From: Cellulomonas aerilata
Lineage (GTDB): Bacteria > Actinomycetota > Actinomycetes > Actinomycetales > Cellulomonadaceae
Reading direction: 5' to 3'
NCBI RefSeq assembly: GCF_007991755.1
Contig: NZ_BJYY01000021.1
Span: forward strand, 62,001-126,000
Length of the DNA stretch: 64,000 bases
Below are positions 1-7,544 of the stretch, one piece after another. The translations under genes were made by a program, and so were the position numbers. A model generated the notes under the pieces. That model searched no databases. It was not told where the DNA came from and worked only from the letters and a program-made list of their open reading frames with translations. Position 1 is the stretch's first letter. Every line of letters begins with the position of its first letter.

Positions 1-1466
1 CCCTTGCCGGTGATGATGATCGTGTCCTTGTCGTCGGCGAGCGCGAGGGCCGCCCGGATGGCGTCCGCGCGCGACGTCGCCTCATGGATGTCGGTGCCGT
101 CGGGACGCTCGGCGCGTGCCCCGGCGAGGATCTGGGCCCGGATCGCGGCCGGGTCCTCCGACCGCGGGTTCTCGTCGGTCACGACCAGCACGTCGGCCAG
201 CCGCGCCGCGATCTGCCCCATGATCGGGCGCTTGCCCTGGTCCCGGTCGCCGTCGGACCCGAAGACCAGGACGAGCCGGCCGGGCGTGATCGGCCGGACC
301 GCCTCCAGGGCCAGCACGAGCGCGTCCGGGGTGTGGGCGTAGTCGACCAGGGCCAGCGGCAGGCCGCCGCCGCGCTCGACCACGCGCTCCATCCGGCCGG
401 GGATGGCGTGCGCGGTGCCCACGGCGGCGATCGCGGCGTCGAGCGGCACCCCGGCGCGGTGCGCGAGCACGATCGCCAGCGCGGCGTTGGAGACGTTCAC
501 GAGCCCGGGCAGCGGGCTCGCGGCGGCGTGCTCCACGCCGTCCGGGCCGCGCAGCGTGAAGGTCGACCCGACGCCGTCCAGGCCGATGGTCGCCGCGGTG
601 ACGGCCCAGTCGGCACCGGCGGCCTGCGGCGAGCCGACGTGGGTGGAGACCGACTCCACCGGCACGGGGGACTGCGCGACGAGCCGGCGTCCCCACTCGT
701 CGTCGACGACGACGACCCCGCGGCGGGCCTGCGCGGGCGCGAACAGGCGCGCCTTGTCCGCGAAGTAGCCCTCCATGTCGCCGTGGAAGTCCAGGTGGTC
801 GCGCTGGAGGTTGGTGAACCCCACGACGTCGAAGGTCAGGCCGTGCACCCGGCCGAGCGCGAGGGCGTGGCTGGAGACCTCCATGGTCACCGCGCCGGCG
901 TCCCGCTCACGGGCCAGGCGCAGCAGCGCGTGCAGGGCGGGCGCCTCCACCGTGGTGCGGGGGCTCTCGATCGCCTCCTCGCCGATGCGCAGCTCGACCG
1001 TGCCCAGGACGGCGGTCGTCGCGTGCACGGCGCGCAGCGCGGCGTCGACGAAGTAGCTGGTGGTCGTCTTGCCGTTGGTGCCGGTGATGCCGACGGTGAC
1101 GAGCTCGGTGGCCGGGTGCCCGTGCACCCAGGCGGCGAGGTCGCCCAGCAGCGCCCGGGGGTCGTCGGCGACGAGCACCGGGACGTCGAGGTCGCCGCAC
1201 CGGTCCGCGCCCTGCGCGTCGGTGAGCACCGCCACGGCACCGGCGGCCACCGCGGCGGGTGCGTAGGCGGCGCCGTGCACCCGGAACCCGTCCAGGCCGA
1301 CGAACAGGTCGCCCGGCTCCACCTCGGAGCTGGCGTGCGTGACGCCGGTGACGACGACGTCGGGCTGCTCGGGTCCCGCCCAGCGCAGCGCGAAGGTGCG
1401 TGCGAGGTCGACGACCCCGTGGACCGTGGGATGCGCAGGGCGCATCCGGCCGTACGGGGACGTCAT
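1..1466 (-). CDS. murE: UDP-N-acetylmuramyl tripeptide synthetase MurE, 3' end cut by the window edge
   Basis: This Mur ligase adds the diamino acid to UDP-MurNAc-L-Ala-D-Glu in the cytoplasm, during peptidoglycan precursor synthesis. The P-loop TVGITGTNGKTTT lies near residues 120-132. The visible 488 codons end at ...TIIITGK, the start of the GKGHE motif near the C-terminus, so only a few dozen residues are missing to the left. The ATG at 1466 is preceded by TAGATT and then 6 nt, a leaderless arrangement, with no Shine-Dalgarno sequence. It follows ftsI after 67 nt, so it probably has its own promoter as well as read-through from the division cluster. The diamino acid used (DAP, Lys or Orn) cannot be decided from this sequence. 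Confidence 0.95.
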   Translation of the reverse strand, partial: MTSPYGRMRPAHPTVHGVVDLARTFALRWAGPEQPDVVVTGVTHASSEVEPGDLFVGLDGFRVHGAAYAPAAVAAGAVAVLTDAQGADRCGDLDVPVLVADDPRALLGDLAAWVHGHPATELVTVGITGTNGKTTTSYFVDAALRAVHATTAVLGTVELRIGEEAIESPRTTVEAPALHALLRLARERDAGAVTMEVSSHALALGRVHGLTFDVVGFTNLQRDHLDFHGDMEGYFADKARLFAPAQARRGVVVVDDEWGRRLVAQSPVPVESVSTHVGSPQAAGADWAVTAATIGLDGVGSTFTLRGPDGVEHAAASPLPGLVNVSNAALAIVLAHRAGVPLDAAIAAVGTAHAIPGRMERVVERGGGLPLALVDYAHTPDALVLALEAVRPITPGRLVLVFGSDGDRDQGKRPIMGQIAARLADVLVVTDENPRSEDPAAIRAQILAGARAERPDGTDIHEATSRADAIRAALALADDKDTIIITGK

Positions 1467-1472
1467 GGGACG

Positions 1473-1478
1473 AATCTA
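1473..1478 (-). promoter_or_regulatory. -10 hexamer of a leaderless murE promoter
   Basis: TAGATT ends 6 nt before the murE ATG. The surrounding 18-nt core, CGGTAGATTCGNCCCATG, is repeated in front of dapA at the other end of the window. Confidence 0.55.
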
Positions 1479-1533
1479 CCGCGGGCCGTCGGGCCGGGCC
1501 GGAGGGCGAGCGGCCGCGCGGGCATGGTCTGCC

Positions 1534-3945
1534 TCACTCGTAGGTCGTCGGGAAGAGGGCGGCCGGCGCACCGGTGGGCGGCACCTTGAGCAGCTGCAGG
1601 GCGAAGCCGCCGACCTCGCTGAAGACCGGCGCCGCGACCGTGCCGCCCCACTCGGACGTGCGCGGGTTGTGCATGATCACGGCGATCGCGATCCGCGGGT
1701 CGTCGGCCGGTGCGACGCCGATGAACGACGCCGTGATGCCGACCTGCCCGTCGGCGCCCCACGCCTGCGCCGTGCCGGTCTTGCCCGCCACCCGGTAGCC
1801 CGGGATCGCGGCGTCGGCGCCGGTGCCGCCCTCGCTCGTCACGACGCTCTCCAGCATCGTCATCACCGTGTTCGCGGTCTCCTCGGAGACCACCCGGACG
1901 CCCTCACCGGGTGTGGTGGCGGGCTGCACGGTGCCGTCGGGGAGCGTGTAGCCCTTGATGAGGTGCGCCGGCATCCGTACGCCGCCGTTGGCGATGGTGG
2001 CGAAGACCTGGGTCGCCTGGACCGCGTTGACCGATACGCCCTGGCCGAACAGGACCGCGTACTTGGTGCGCCCGTCCCAGGCGTCCGCCGGGTGCAGGAT
2101 GCCGGCCGACTCCCCCTCCAGCTCCAGACCGGTGCGGGTGCCGAACCCGAACTTGGCCAGGTAGTCGTGGCGCACCTGCTGCGGGATGTTCTGGCCGATC
2201 ATCACCGTGCCGGTGTTCGACGACTCGGCGAGGATGCCGGTCGTCGTCAGCCTCAGGCCCGGGTGCTCGTGGGAGTCCTTGAAGGTCTGCCCGTTCGCCG
2301 TCGTGTACTGGTAGGGCACCTCCCACGGCTGCAGCGGGTCGGTCACGCCGGTCTCCAGCGCCGCGGCCATGGTGATGACCTTGGCGGTGGACCCGGGCTC
2401 GAAGACGTCGGAGATGGCACGCGAGCCGCGCCGGTCGGCGGCGGTGGCGCCGGGGTCGTTGGGGTCGACCGAGCCGGAGTCGACCAGCGCGAGGATCTCG
2501 CCCGTGGTGACGTCCATCGCGACGAGGGACCCGGAGTCCGACCCCGTGGTCGCGACCTGCTGGTCGATCGCCTCCTGGGCCTTCCACTGCAGGTCCCGCA
2601 GGATCGTGGTCCGCACGTCGGTGCCGGGCTGGGCCGGGGTCTCCTCGCGGACGCCGCCGGGGATCTCCTGCCCGCCCGCGCCACGCTCGTAGCGGTACGT
2701 GCCGTCGACGCCGGTCAGGACCTCGTCCAGCGAGCGCTCCAGGCCCGCCTGCCCGCGGCCGTCGCGGTCGACGAAGCCGACGACGTTCCCCCCGACGGTG
2801 CCGGCCGGGTACACCCGCTCGTCCTCCCGGTCGGCCTCGACGCCGGTGATGCGCTCCTCGCGGATGGCGCGCCACACGTCCGGCAGGACGCCGCGGCGGA
2901 TCTCGACGTACCGCTTGTCGCCGACCAGGGCGGCCCCGAGCTCGGCGGGGTCCATCCCGAGCAGCGGACCCAGGATCGCCGCGGCGTCGGCCGGGCCCTC
3001 CTCGAGCACCTTGCCGCCCGAGGTCCGCTTCCAGGCGGCGACCTTCGTCTGGTCGACCCAGACGACGTAGCGCTCCACCGACGTCGCCAGCGCGACGCCG
3101 TCCGCGTCGGTGATCTCCCCGCGGGGGGCGACCAGGTGCGCGGTCCCCATCCGCTTCTCGAGCGCCTCGGCGGCGACCGCCGACCCGATCAGCCCCTGGA
3201 CGTAGACCAGGCGGGCGGCGAACACCACGAGCACGGTCAGGGTGAGCACCATCAGGACGCTGTGCCGCCGGCCGGGCGCGGCCGGGCGTGCCGGGGCGTC
3301 GCGGTCCGTGCGCCCGCGGCGGGTCGGGACGCCCGCGGTCGAGGTCCGCGCCAGCGTCCGGGCGGTCGTCCGGTCGGGGGTCCTCGCGTCGTGCTCGACC
3401 GTCGTCCTGGCGTCGGTCCGCGACCGGACGGTCGTCGTGCCGCGGGTGGTCGTCGTTCCGCGGGTGGACGTCGTGCCGCGGGTGGACGTCGCGCGGTCGG
3501 TCGTCGCGCGGCCGGTCGCCGCACCCGGCGCCGTCGTCGCGCGGTCGGTCGTCGCGCCCGGCGCCGTCGTCGCGCGGTCGGTCGTCGCGCCCGGCGCCGT
3601 CGTCGCGCCGCGCCCGGCGGTCGGCCGCGTGGCGCGGGTGCCCGGCAGCGGGCGCCCCGCGGTCGGACGCACGGCCGCGTCGCCGCGACGCGCGCCGGCA
3701 TCGCGCGAGGTCGCGGTGCGGGCGGTCGCGGCGGGCGCGGCGTCGACGGCAGTGGCGCCGGTCCCGCGCGGCGCGGCGGTGGTCGGTCGGCCGGTGGACG
3801 GCGACGGGCGAGCCGCCGAGGTCCGGTCGCCGGCGGCTCCGCGCGCCCGCGACGGCGAGGAGCCCGCGGTCGTCCGGGACGTCGAGGTGGTGCCGCCCGG
3901 CCGGGCGGCACCCGGCAGGCCGGCGTCGCGGCGCTCGCCGGTCAT
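1534..3945 (-). CDS. ftsI: Septal peptidoglycan transpeptidase FtsI (class B PBP) with a long repetitive N-terminal extension
   Basis: This division-specific class B penicillin-binding protein cross-links septal peptidoglycan outside the membrane. It has 803 residues. About 228 residues rich in Thr, Ala, Arg and Pro come first, then a single membrane segment (229-248), the dimerisation/pedestal region, and a transpeptidase domain with STAK (Ser519), SSN (575-577) and KTGT (722-725). The ATG overlaps the ftsL stop as ATGA, which fixes the start and places the low-complexity region inside the protein. That region contains Thr-Thr-x-Arg-like repeats encoded by 18-bp and 33-bp tandem units. Family members are usually near 600-680 residues, so the extension is long. 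It faces the cytoplasm by topology, and its function is unknown. Confidence 0.95.
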   Translation of the reverse strand: MTGERRDAGLPGAARPGGTTSTSRTTAGSSPSRARGAAGDRTSAARPSPSTGRPTTAAPRGTGATAVDAAPAATARTATSRDAGARRGDAAVRPTAGRPLPGTRATRPTAGRGATTAPGATTDRATTAPGATTDRATTAPGAATGRATTDRATSTRGTTSTRGTTTTRGTTTVRSRTDARTTVEHDARTPDRTTARTLARTSTAGVPTRRGRTDRDAPARPAAPGRRHSVLMVLTLTVLVVFAARLVYVQGLIGSAVAAEALEKRMGTAHLVAPRGEITDADGVALATSVERYVVWVDQTKVAAWKRTSGGKVLEEGPADAAAILGPLLGMDPAELGAALVGDKRYVEIRRGVLPDVWRAIREERITGVEADREDERVYPAGTVGGNVVGFVDRDGRGQAGLERSLDEVLTGVDGTYRYERGAGGQEIPGGVREETPAQPGTDVRTTILRDLQWKAQEAIDQQVATTGSDSGSLVAMDVTTGEILALVDSGSVDPNDPGATAADRRGSRAISDVFEPGSTAKVITMAAALETGVTDPLQPWEVPYQYTTANGQTFKDSHEHPGLRLTTTGILAESSNTGTVMIGQNIPQQVRHDYLAKFGFGTRTGLELEGESAGILHPADAWDGRTKYAVLFGQGVSVNAVQATQVFATIANGGVRMPAHLIKGYTLPDGTVQPATTPGEGVRVVSEETANTVMTMLESVVTSEGGTGADAAIPGYRVAGKTGTAQAWGADGQVGITASFIGVAPADDPRIAIAVIMHNPRTSEWGGTVAAPVFSEVGGFALQLLKVPPTGAPAALFPTTYE
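3434..3598 (-). repeat. Coding minisatellites inside ftsI (18-bp and 33-bp units)
   Basis: Three consecutive 18-bp units (3434-3451, 3452-3469, 3470-3487) differ by one or two bases. A perfect 33-bp duplication follows (3533-3565 and 3566-3598), flanked by degenerate partial copies. All unit lengths are multiples of three, so copy-number change would keep the reading frame and would lengthen or shorten the cytoplasmic tail of FtsI by 6 or 11 residues. Confidence 0.9.
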
Positions 3946-4367
3946 CCGGCGGCCCCGGCGGGCGTCGGGGTGCCCAGGACGGCGCCGTCGGAGAGCCGCA
4001 GGTACGCCGACGGCGGCGCCTGGACCAGCCCGAGCGCGCGCGCCGAGGCGGCGAGCTGGGGCGGGGACGCCTGGGCGTCCAGGCTCGTGCGCAGCGACTG
4101 CTCGGTGCGCGCCAGCCCGGCGAGCTCCACCTGCATCTCGTGCTTGCGGTAGGCGGCGCCGGCCATGCTCGTGTTGAGCACGAGCGCGCCGAGCAGCGAC
4201 CCGACGAAGATCGCGATGCAGAGCAGCACGAACGGCACCCGGGTGCGGCCGTGCTCGGGTGCCCGGACCACCCGCAGGCGGGGACCCGAGCCGCGGCCGC
4301 GGCCAGGAGCCGGGGCGTCCTCAGCCGGCCGGGCCGCGGGTGCGAAGGACTGTGGAACGGCACTCAT
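3942..4367 (-). CDS. ftsL: FtsL-like septum formation membrane protein
   Basis: A small bitopic protein of 141 residues: a Pro/Ala/Arg-rich cytoplasmic segment, one membrane helix at about residues 45-68 ([20 protein letters not shown]), and a short extracytoplasmic part with heptad-like hydrophobics (about 72-110). This is the FtsL architecture, and the place between rsmH and ftsI is the usual ftsL position. Its likely role is to link FtsB/FtsQ with FtsW-FtsI at the septum. Both ends overlap the neighbours as ATGA, so rsmH, ftsL and ftsI look translationally coupled. Sequence identity in this family is low, so the name rests on topology and context. Confidence 0.8.
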   Translation of the reverse strand: MSAVPQSFAPAARPAEDAPAPGRGRGSGPRLRVVRAPEHGRTRVPFVLLCIAIFVGSLLGALVLNTSMAGAAYRKHEMQVELAGLARTEQSLRTSLDAQASPPQLAASARALGLVQAPPSAYLRLSDGAVLGTPTPAGAAG

Positions 4368-5356
4368 GGGCGCACCCCCCGGAGGTGGTCGGGCGTGGGA
4401 CGGAGCCGCTCGGCGGCCCGCAGGCGGACGGACTGCGAGCGCGGGTTGCGCTCGCGCTCCTCGGGCGGCGCCTCCTCGGCGCCGCGGGTGACCAGCCGCA
4501 GGTACGGCTTGTGGGTCTCGGGCTCGACCGGCAGGTCCGGCGGGGCGCTCGACGTCGCGCCGGCGGCGAACGCGCGCTTGACGATCCGGTCCTCCAGCGA
4601 GTGGTACGCCTCGACGACGATGCGCCCACCGACGGCGAGCGCCTCGATCGACGCGGGCACCGCCCGCTCGAGCACCTCGAGCTCGCGGTTGACCTCGATC
4701 CGCAGCGCCTGGAAGGAGCGCTTGGCCGGGTTGCCGCCGGTCTTGCGGGTGGCCGCCGGGATGCTGGCGCGCAGGAGGTCGACCAGCTCGGCGGTCCGGG
4801 TCAGCGGCGCGGTGGCGCGGCGGCGCACGACGTTGCGCGCGATGCGGGCGGCGAACCGCTCCTCGCCGTACTCGCGCAGCACCCGGGCCAGGTCGCGCTC
4901 GTCGTAGGTGTTCAGCACGTCGGCCGCCGTCGGACCGGTGGACGGGTCCATCCGCATGTCCAGCGGCGCGTCCTGCGCGTAGGAGAACCCGCGCTCGGGC
5001 TCGTCGAGCTGCAGGGAGGACACGCCCAGGTCCATGAGCACCGCCTGCACCTCGTCCAGCCCGAGGTCGTCGACGACGTCGCCGATCTGGTCGTAGACGG
5101 CGTGCACGGGCCGGAACCGCTCGCCGAACCGCGCCAGACGCCGGCCGGCGAGGTCCAGCGCCTGCGGGTCGCGGTCGAGCCCGATGACCCGGACGTCGGG
5201 GAAGCGGTCCAGCACCGCCTCGGTGTGACCGCCCATGCCGAGCGTCGAGTCGACCATCACGGCGCCGGGCTGCCCGACGGCGGGCGCGAGCAGCTCGAGG
5301 CAGCGCTCGAGCAGGACCGGCGTGTGCCGGTCCGCCGTGTCGCGCGGCTCGCTCAT
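4364..5356 (-). CDS. rsmH: 16S rRNA (cytosine-1402-N4)-methyltransferase RsmH (MraW)
   Basis: This SAM-dependent enzyme methylates N4 of C1402 in the 16S rRNA decoding centre. The protein has 330 residues and begins [20 protein letters not shown]. The SAM motif [14 protein letters not shown] follows at about residues 38-51, and the C-terminal region carries the conserved [18 protein letters not shown] stretch. The start is chosen because AGGAG lies 7 nt upstream and because family similarity begins here. The frame stays open for another 103 codons upstream, through a 12-bp repeat array that would encode Thr-Thr-His-Arg-type residues. I regard that part as leader, but translation from further upstream cannot be excluded. 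It is coupled to ftsL by ATGA. Confidence 0.93.
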   Translation of the reverse strand: MSEPRDTADRHTPVLLERCLELLAPAVGQPGAVMVDSTLGMGGHTEAVLDRFPDVRVIGLDRDPQALDLAGRRLARFGERFRPVHAVYDQIGDVVDDLGLDEVQAVLMDLGVSSLQLDEPERGFSYAQDAPLDMRMDPSTGPTAADVLNTYDERDLARVLREYGEERFAARIARNVVRRRATAPLTRTAELVDLLRASIPAATRKTGGNPAKRSFQALRIEVNRELEVLERAVPASIEALAVGGRIVVEAYHSLEDRIVKRAFAAGATSSAPPDLPVEPETHKPYLRLVTRGAEEAPPEERERNPRSQSVRLRAAERLRPTPDHLRGVRP

Positions 5357-5683
5357 CGGCTGCTCCTGGTGGGTCGTGCGGTGGGTGGTGCGGTGGGTCG
5401 TGCGGCGGGTCGTCCCGCGGGTCGTGCGGTGGGTGGTCCGGGGGTGCTGGGGTTTGCGATGCGGTCGGCGCCCGGAGGCACGTCGGCCGCTCGCGGTCCG
5501 GGCGGACGCCGGGGTGGCGTCCCGATCGCGGGGCGGTGGATGGGTGGACGGGGCGGCTGTGGGTGGCGGCTGGTGCGATGGGCGGGGGTGCGCCGTCCGG
5601 TCAGGTCCCCCTCCGACCCTCTGGCGCCGGGGAAGTGCGTCAGAGCAGGCGGGAGGAGACCTCACCGGACGGGGCGTCGTCCC
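5357..5683. other. mraZ-rsmH spacer without a recognised gene
   Basis: The 327-bp gap between mraZ and rsmH holds the 12-bp repeat array next to rsmH. The rest is G+C-rich sequence without a clear promoter, terminator or gene. The minus-strand frame is continuous with rsmH back to 5665, but no ribosome binding site supports a start there. Confidence 0.6.
5369..5440 (-). repeat. 12-bp tandem array in the rsmH leader
   Basis: Six 12-bp units in exact register (consensus on the plus strand GTGGGTCGTGCG) lie directly upstream of the rsmH ribosome binding site. In the frame of rsmH they would read as Thr-Thr-His-Arg-like tetrapeptides. Confidence 0.9.
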
Positions 5684-6148
5684 CTAGAAGGGGCCGTTCG
5701 GGAACACCTCCTCGGCGGTGTCGGCGTAGTCGGACTCCTGCTCGGCCAGGTAGGTCTCCCACGCGGCCAGGTCCCAGATCTCGACCCGGGTGCCGGCGCC
5801 GATGACGGCGACGTCGCGGTCCAGACCGGCGTAGGTGCGCAGGGTGGGCGGGATCGAGATGCGGCCCTGCTTGTCGGGCAGCTCGTCGCTGGCCCCGGAC
5901 AGGAAGACGCGCAGGTAGTCGCGCGCCTGCTTGCTGGTCACCGGCGCCTGCCGGATCTGGTCGTGCATCCGGCGGAACTCCTCCAGCGGCAGGAGGAACA
6001 GGCACCGCTCCTGGCCGCGCGTCATCACCAGGCCCGGAGCCAGCTGGCCGCGGAACTTCGCCGGGAGGATCAGCCGGCCCTTGTCGTCGAGCCGCGGCGT
6101 GTAGGTGCCCAGGAACATCGCGGAGCCGGCGCCGAGGAGGTCGCTCAT
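5684..6148 (-). CDS. mraZ: Transcriptional regulator MraZ
   Basis: MraZ is a DNA-binding protein of the AbrB/SpoVT type that regulates its own dcw operon by binding direct repeats upstream of mraZ. It contains two SpoVT-AbrB repeats: one starts [23 protein letters not shown] at residue 11, and the second, with [16 protein letters not shown], near residue 86. The ATG at 6148 is preferred because GGGGAGGGG lies about 9 nt upstream. The canonical family start (MFLGTY, ATG at 6118) has no ribosome binding site, so the protein has either 154 or 144 residues. Three 10-bp-spaced GTGGAG boxes overlap the promoter. Confidence 0.93.
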   Translation of the reverse strand: MSDLLGAGSAMFLGTYTPRLDDKGRLILPAKFRGQLAPGLVMTRGQERCLFLLPLEEFRRMHDQIRQAPVTSKQARDYLRVFLSGASDELPDKQGRISIPPTLRTYAGLDRDVAVIGAGTRVEIWDLAAWETYLAEQESDYADTAEEVFPNGPF

Positions 6149-6192
6149 GGACAGCCGACCCCTCCCCGCAGACACCCGCTCGCACCCTGTGC

Positions 6193-6224
6193 CTCCACAC
6201 TACTCCACATCCCTCCACCGACAA
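6193..6224 (-). promoter_or_regulatory. mraZ promoter overlapped by three MraZ-type operator boxes
   Basis: Read on the minus strand, TTGTCG (-35), a 16-nt spacer and TAGTGT (-10, 6197-6202) form a promoter. GTGGAG occurs at 6213-6218, 6203-6208 and 6193-6198, exactly 10 bp apart, and the boxes fill the spacer and the bases after the -10. MraZ is known in other bacteria to bind direct repeats with this helical spacing, so autoregulation is likely. Confidence 0.75.
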
Positions 6225-6279
6225 GGGGGCATGTGCCTCTCGGGACGCCCAGTCGGGGCGTCCGTGCAGGTCAGAGACG

Positions 6280-6295
6280 GTGGAGGAGGGTGGAG
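6280..6295 (+). promoter_or_regulatory. Pair of GTGGAG boxes at 10-bp pitch, plus-strand orientation
   Basis: GTGGAG at 6280-6285 and 6290-6295 repeats the mraZ operator element in the opposite orientation, facing the moxR operon. MraZ binding here is inferred from the motif only. Confidence 0.45.
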
Positions 6296-6426
6296 CGGAC
6301 GGGCGCCCCTGCCTGTCCCCGGCGAGTTGCCAGCCCCGCGGCAGCGGGCCGTCGCCCGTGAAACCCGGGCGAGCCGAACAGGCAGACGGCCTGCTCCGGT
6401 CGGGATCCGACGGCCGGACGGCTGCG

Positions 6427-6442
6427 GTGGAGGACGGTGGAG
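6427..6442 (+). promoter_or_regulatory. Second plus-strand GTGGAG pair at 10-bp pitch, upstream of moxR
   Basis: GTGGAG at 6427-6432 and 6437-6442, again exactly 10 bp apart. It lies about 70 bp upstream of a TACGCT hexamer (6513-6518) that could be the -10 of the moxR promoter. Confidence 0.45.
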
Positions 6443-6544
6443 GACCGGTCGGCCCGCACGGGTGACGTCCGGCGGCACCGGTCGTTCACTCCCAGGTGCT
6501 CCGTGGACGGCCTACGCTTCGCACAGGTCCTCGAGGGAGAAGAC

Positions 6545-7543
6545 ATGTTGCAAGCAGTGCCGACGTCGACCGAGCTCGAGGAGCTCGTCGACACCACCAG
6601 CCTGATCAGCTCGAGCATCGAGCGAGTGGTCGCCGGACGTCCCCAGCTCGTGCGGCTGACCGTCGCCGTGCTCCTCGCCGAGGGGCACCTGCTGCTCGAG
6701 GACGTCCCGGGGGTCGGCAAGACCACGCTGGCCAAGGCGCTCGCGCGCAGCATCGACTGCTCGGTCGGGCGCATCCAGTTCACGCCGGACCTGCTGCCCA
6801 GCGACCTCACCGGGGTCAACATCTTCCGGGCGCAGACCCATGAGTTCGAGTTCCGGCCCGGCCCGGTCTTCGCGAACATCGTCATCGGCGACGAGATCAA
6901 CCGGGCCTCGCCCAAGACCCAGTCCGCGCTCCTGGAGTGCATGCAGGAGTCGCAGGCCACGGTCGACGGCGCCACGTACCCGCTCCCCCGGCCGTTCCTC
7001 GTCATCGCGACGCAGAACCCGGTCGAGATGGAGGGGACCTACCCGCTGCCCGAGGCGCAGCGCGACCGCTTCATGGCCCGGCTCAGCGTCGGCTACCCCG
7101 ACCGCGGCGCCGAGCTCGAGATGCTCGAGCGCCAGGAGGTGGCCGAGCCGCTCGCCGACATCTCGCCCGTGACCGACGCGGCCCACGTCGCCCGGCTCAT
7201 CACCACGGCCCGCCGCCTCTACGCCGCTCCGGCGGTCAAGGGCTACGTCCTGGACCTGGTCGCGGCGACCCGCGCGGACGCGGGCCTGCGCCTGGGCGCC
7301 TCGCCGCGGGCGTCCATCCAGCTGCTGCGTGCCGCCAAGGCCCTGGCCGCGCTGTCCGGACGCGACCACGTCCTGCCCGACGACGTCCAGGATCTCGCCG
7401 AGCACGTGCTCGCCCACCGCCTGCTGAGCTCCACCGAGTCGCGGCTGTCCGGCCGGACCACCATCGACGTCGTCCGGGGGATCGTCGCGCGCACGCCGAT
7501 CCCGTCGGTCGAGGCGCCGCGCGCCCGCCGCGCGACCGGCTGA
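6545..7543 (+). CDS. MoxR-family AAA+ ATPase
   Basis: A MoxR-type AAA+ chaperone-like ATPase of 332 residues. These proteins are thought to help mature partner complexes and are usually encoded beside a DUF58 protein, as here. Walker A is DVPGVGKTT (about residues 54-62), Walker B is IVIGDEINRASPKTQ, followed by sensor 1 in IATQNPVEMEGTYPLPEAQRDRF and a C-terminal AAA lid. The start at MLQAVPTST is supported by GGGAGAAG about 5 nt upstream. An earlier in-frame ATG at 6437 lies inside the presumed control region and is not used here. It is the first gene of a three-gene operon with spacings of 1 nt and then a 4-nt overlap. Confidence 0.93.
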   Translation: MLQAVPTSTELEELVDTTSLISSSIERVVAGRPQLVRLTVAVLLAEGHLLLEDVPGVGKTTLAKALARSIDCSVGRIQFTPDLLPSDLTGVNIFRAQTHEFEFRPGPVFANIVIGDEINRASPKTQSALLECMQESQATVDGATYPLPRPFLVIATQNPVEMEGTYPLPEAQRDRFMARLSVGYPDRGAELEMLERQEVAEPLADISPVTDAAHVARLITTARRLYAAPAVKGYVLDLVAATRADAGLRLGASPRASIQLLRAAKALAALSGRDHVLPDDVQDLAEHVLAHRLLSSTESRLSGRTTIDVVRGIVARTPIPSVEAPRARRATG

Positions 7544-7544
7544 C

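Larger units (their letters stand above)
6149..6544. other. Divergent control region between mraZ and moxR
   Basis: The 396-bp gap has no gene. It holds the mraZ promoter and operators on the left, two plus-strand GTGGAG pairs, and a possible moxR -10 (TACGCT, 6513-6518). The GGGAGAAG ribosome binding site of moxR lies at its right end. Confidence 0.7.

Noticed and set aside
6200-6224. A RecA-NDp promoter at mraZ, because TTGTCGGTG matches the element
   Set aside because: With the required 8-nt spacing the -10 would be TGGAGT, which lacks the A of TANNNT. The TAGTGT used in the promoter call lies 13 nt away, outside the pattern.
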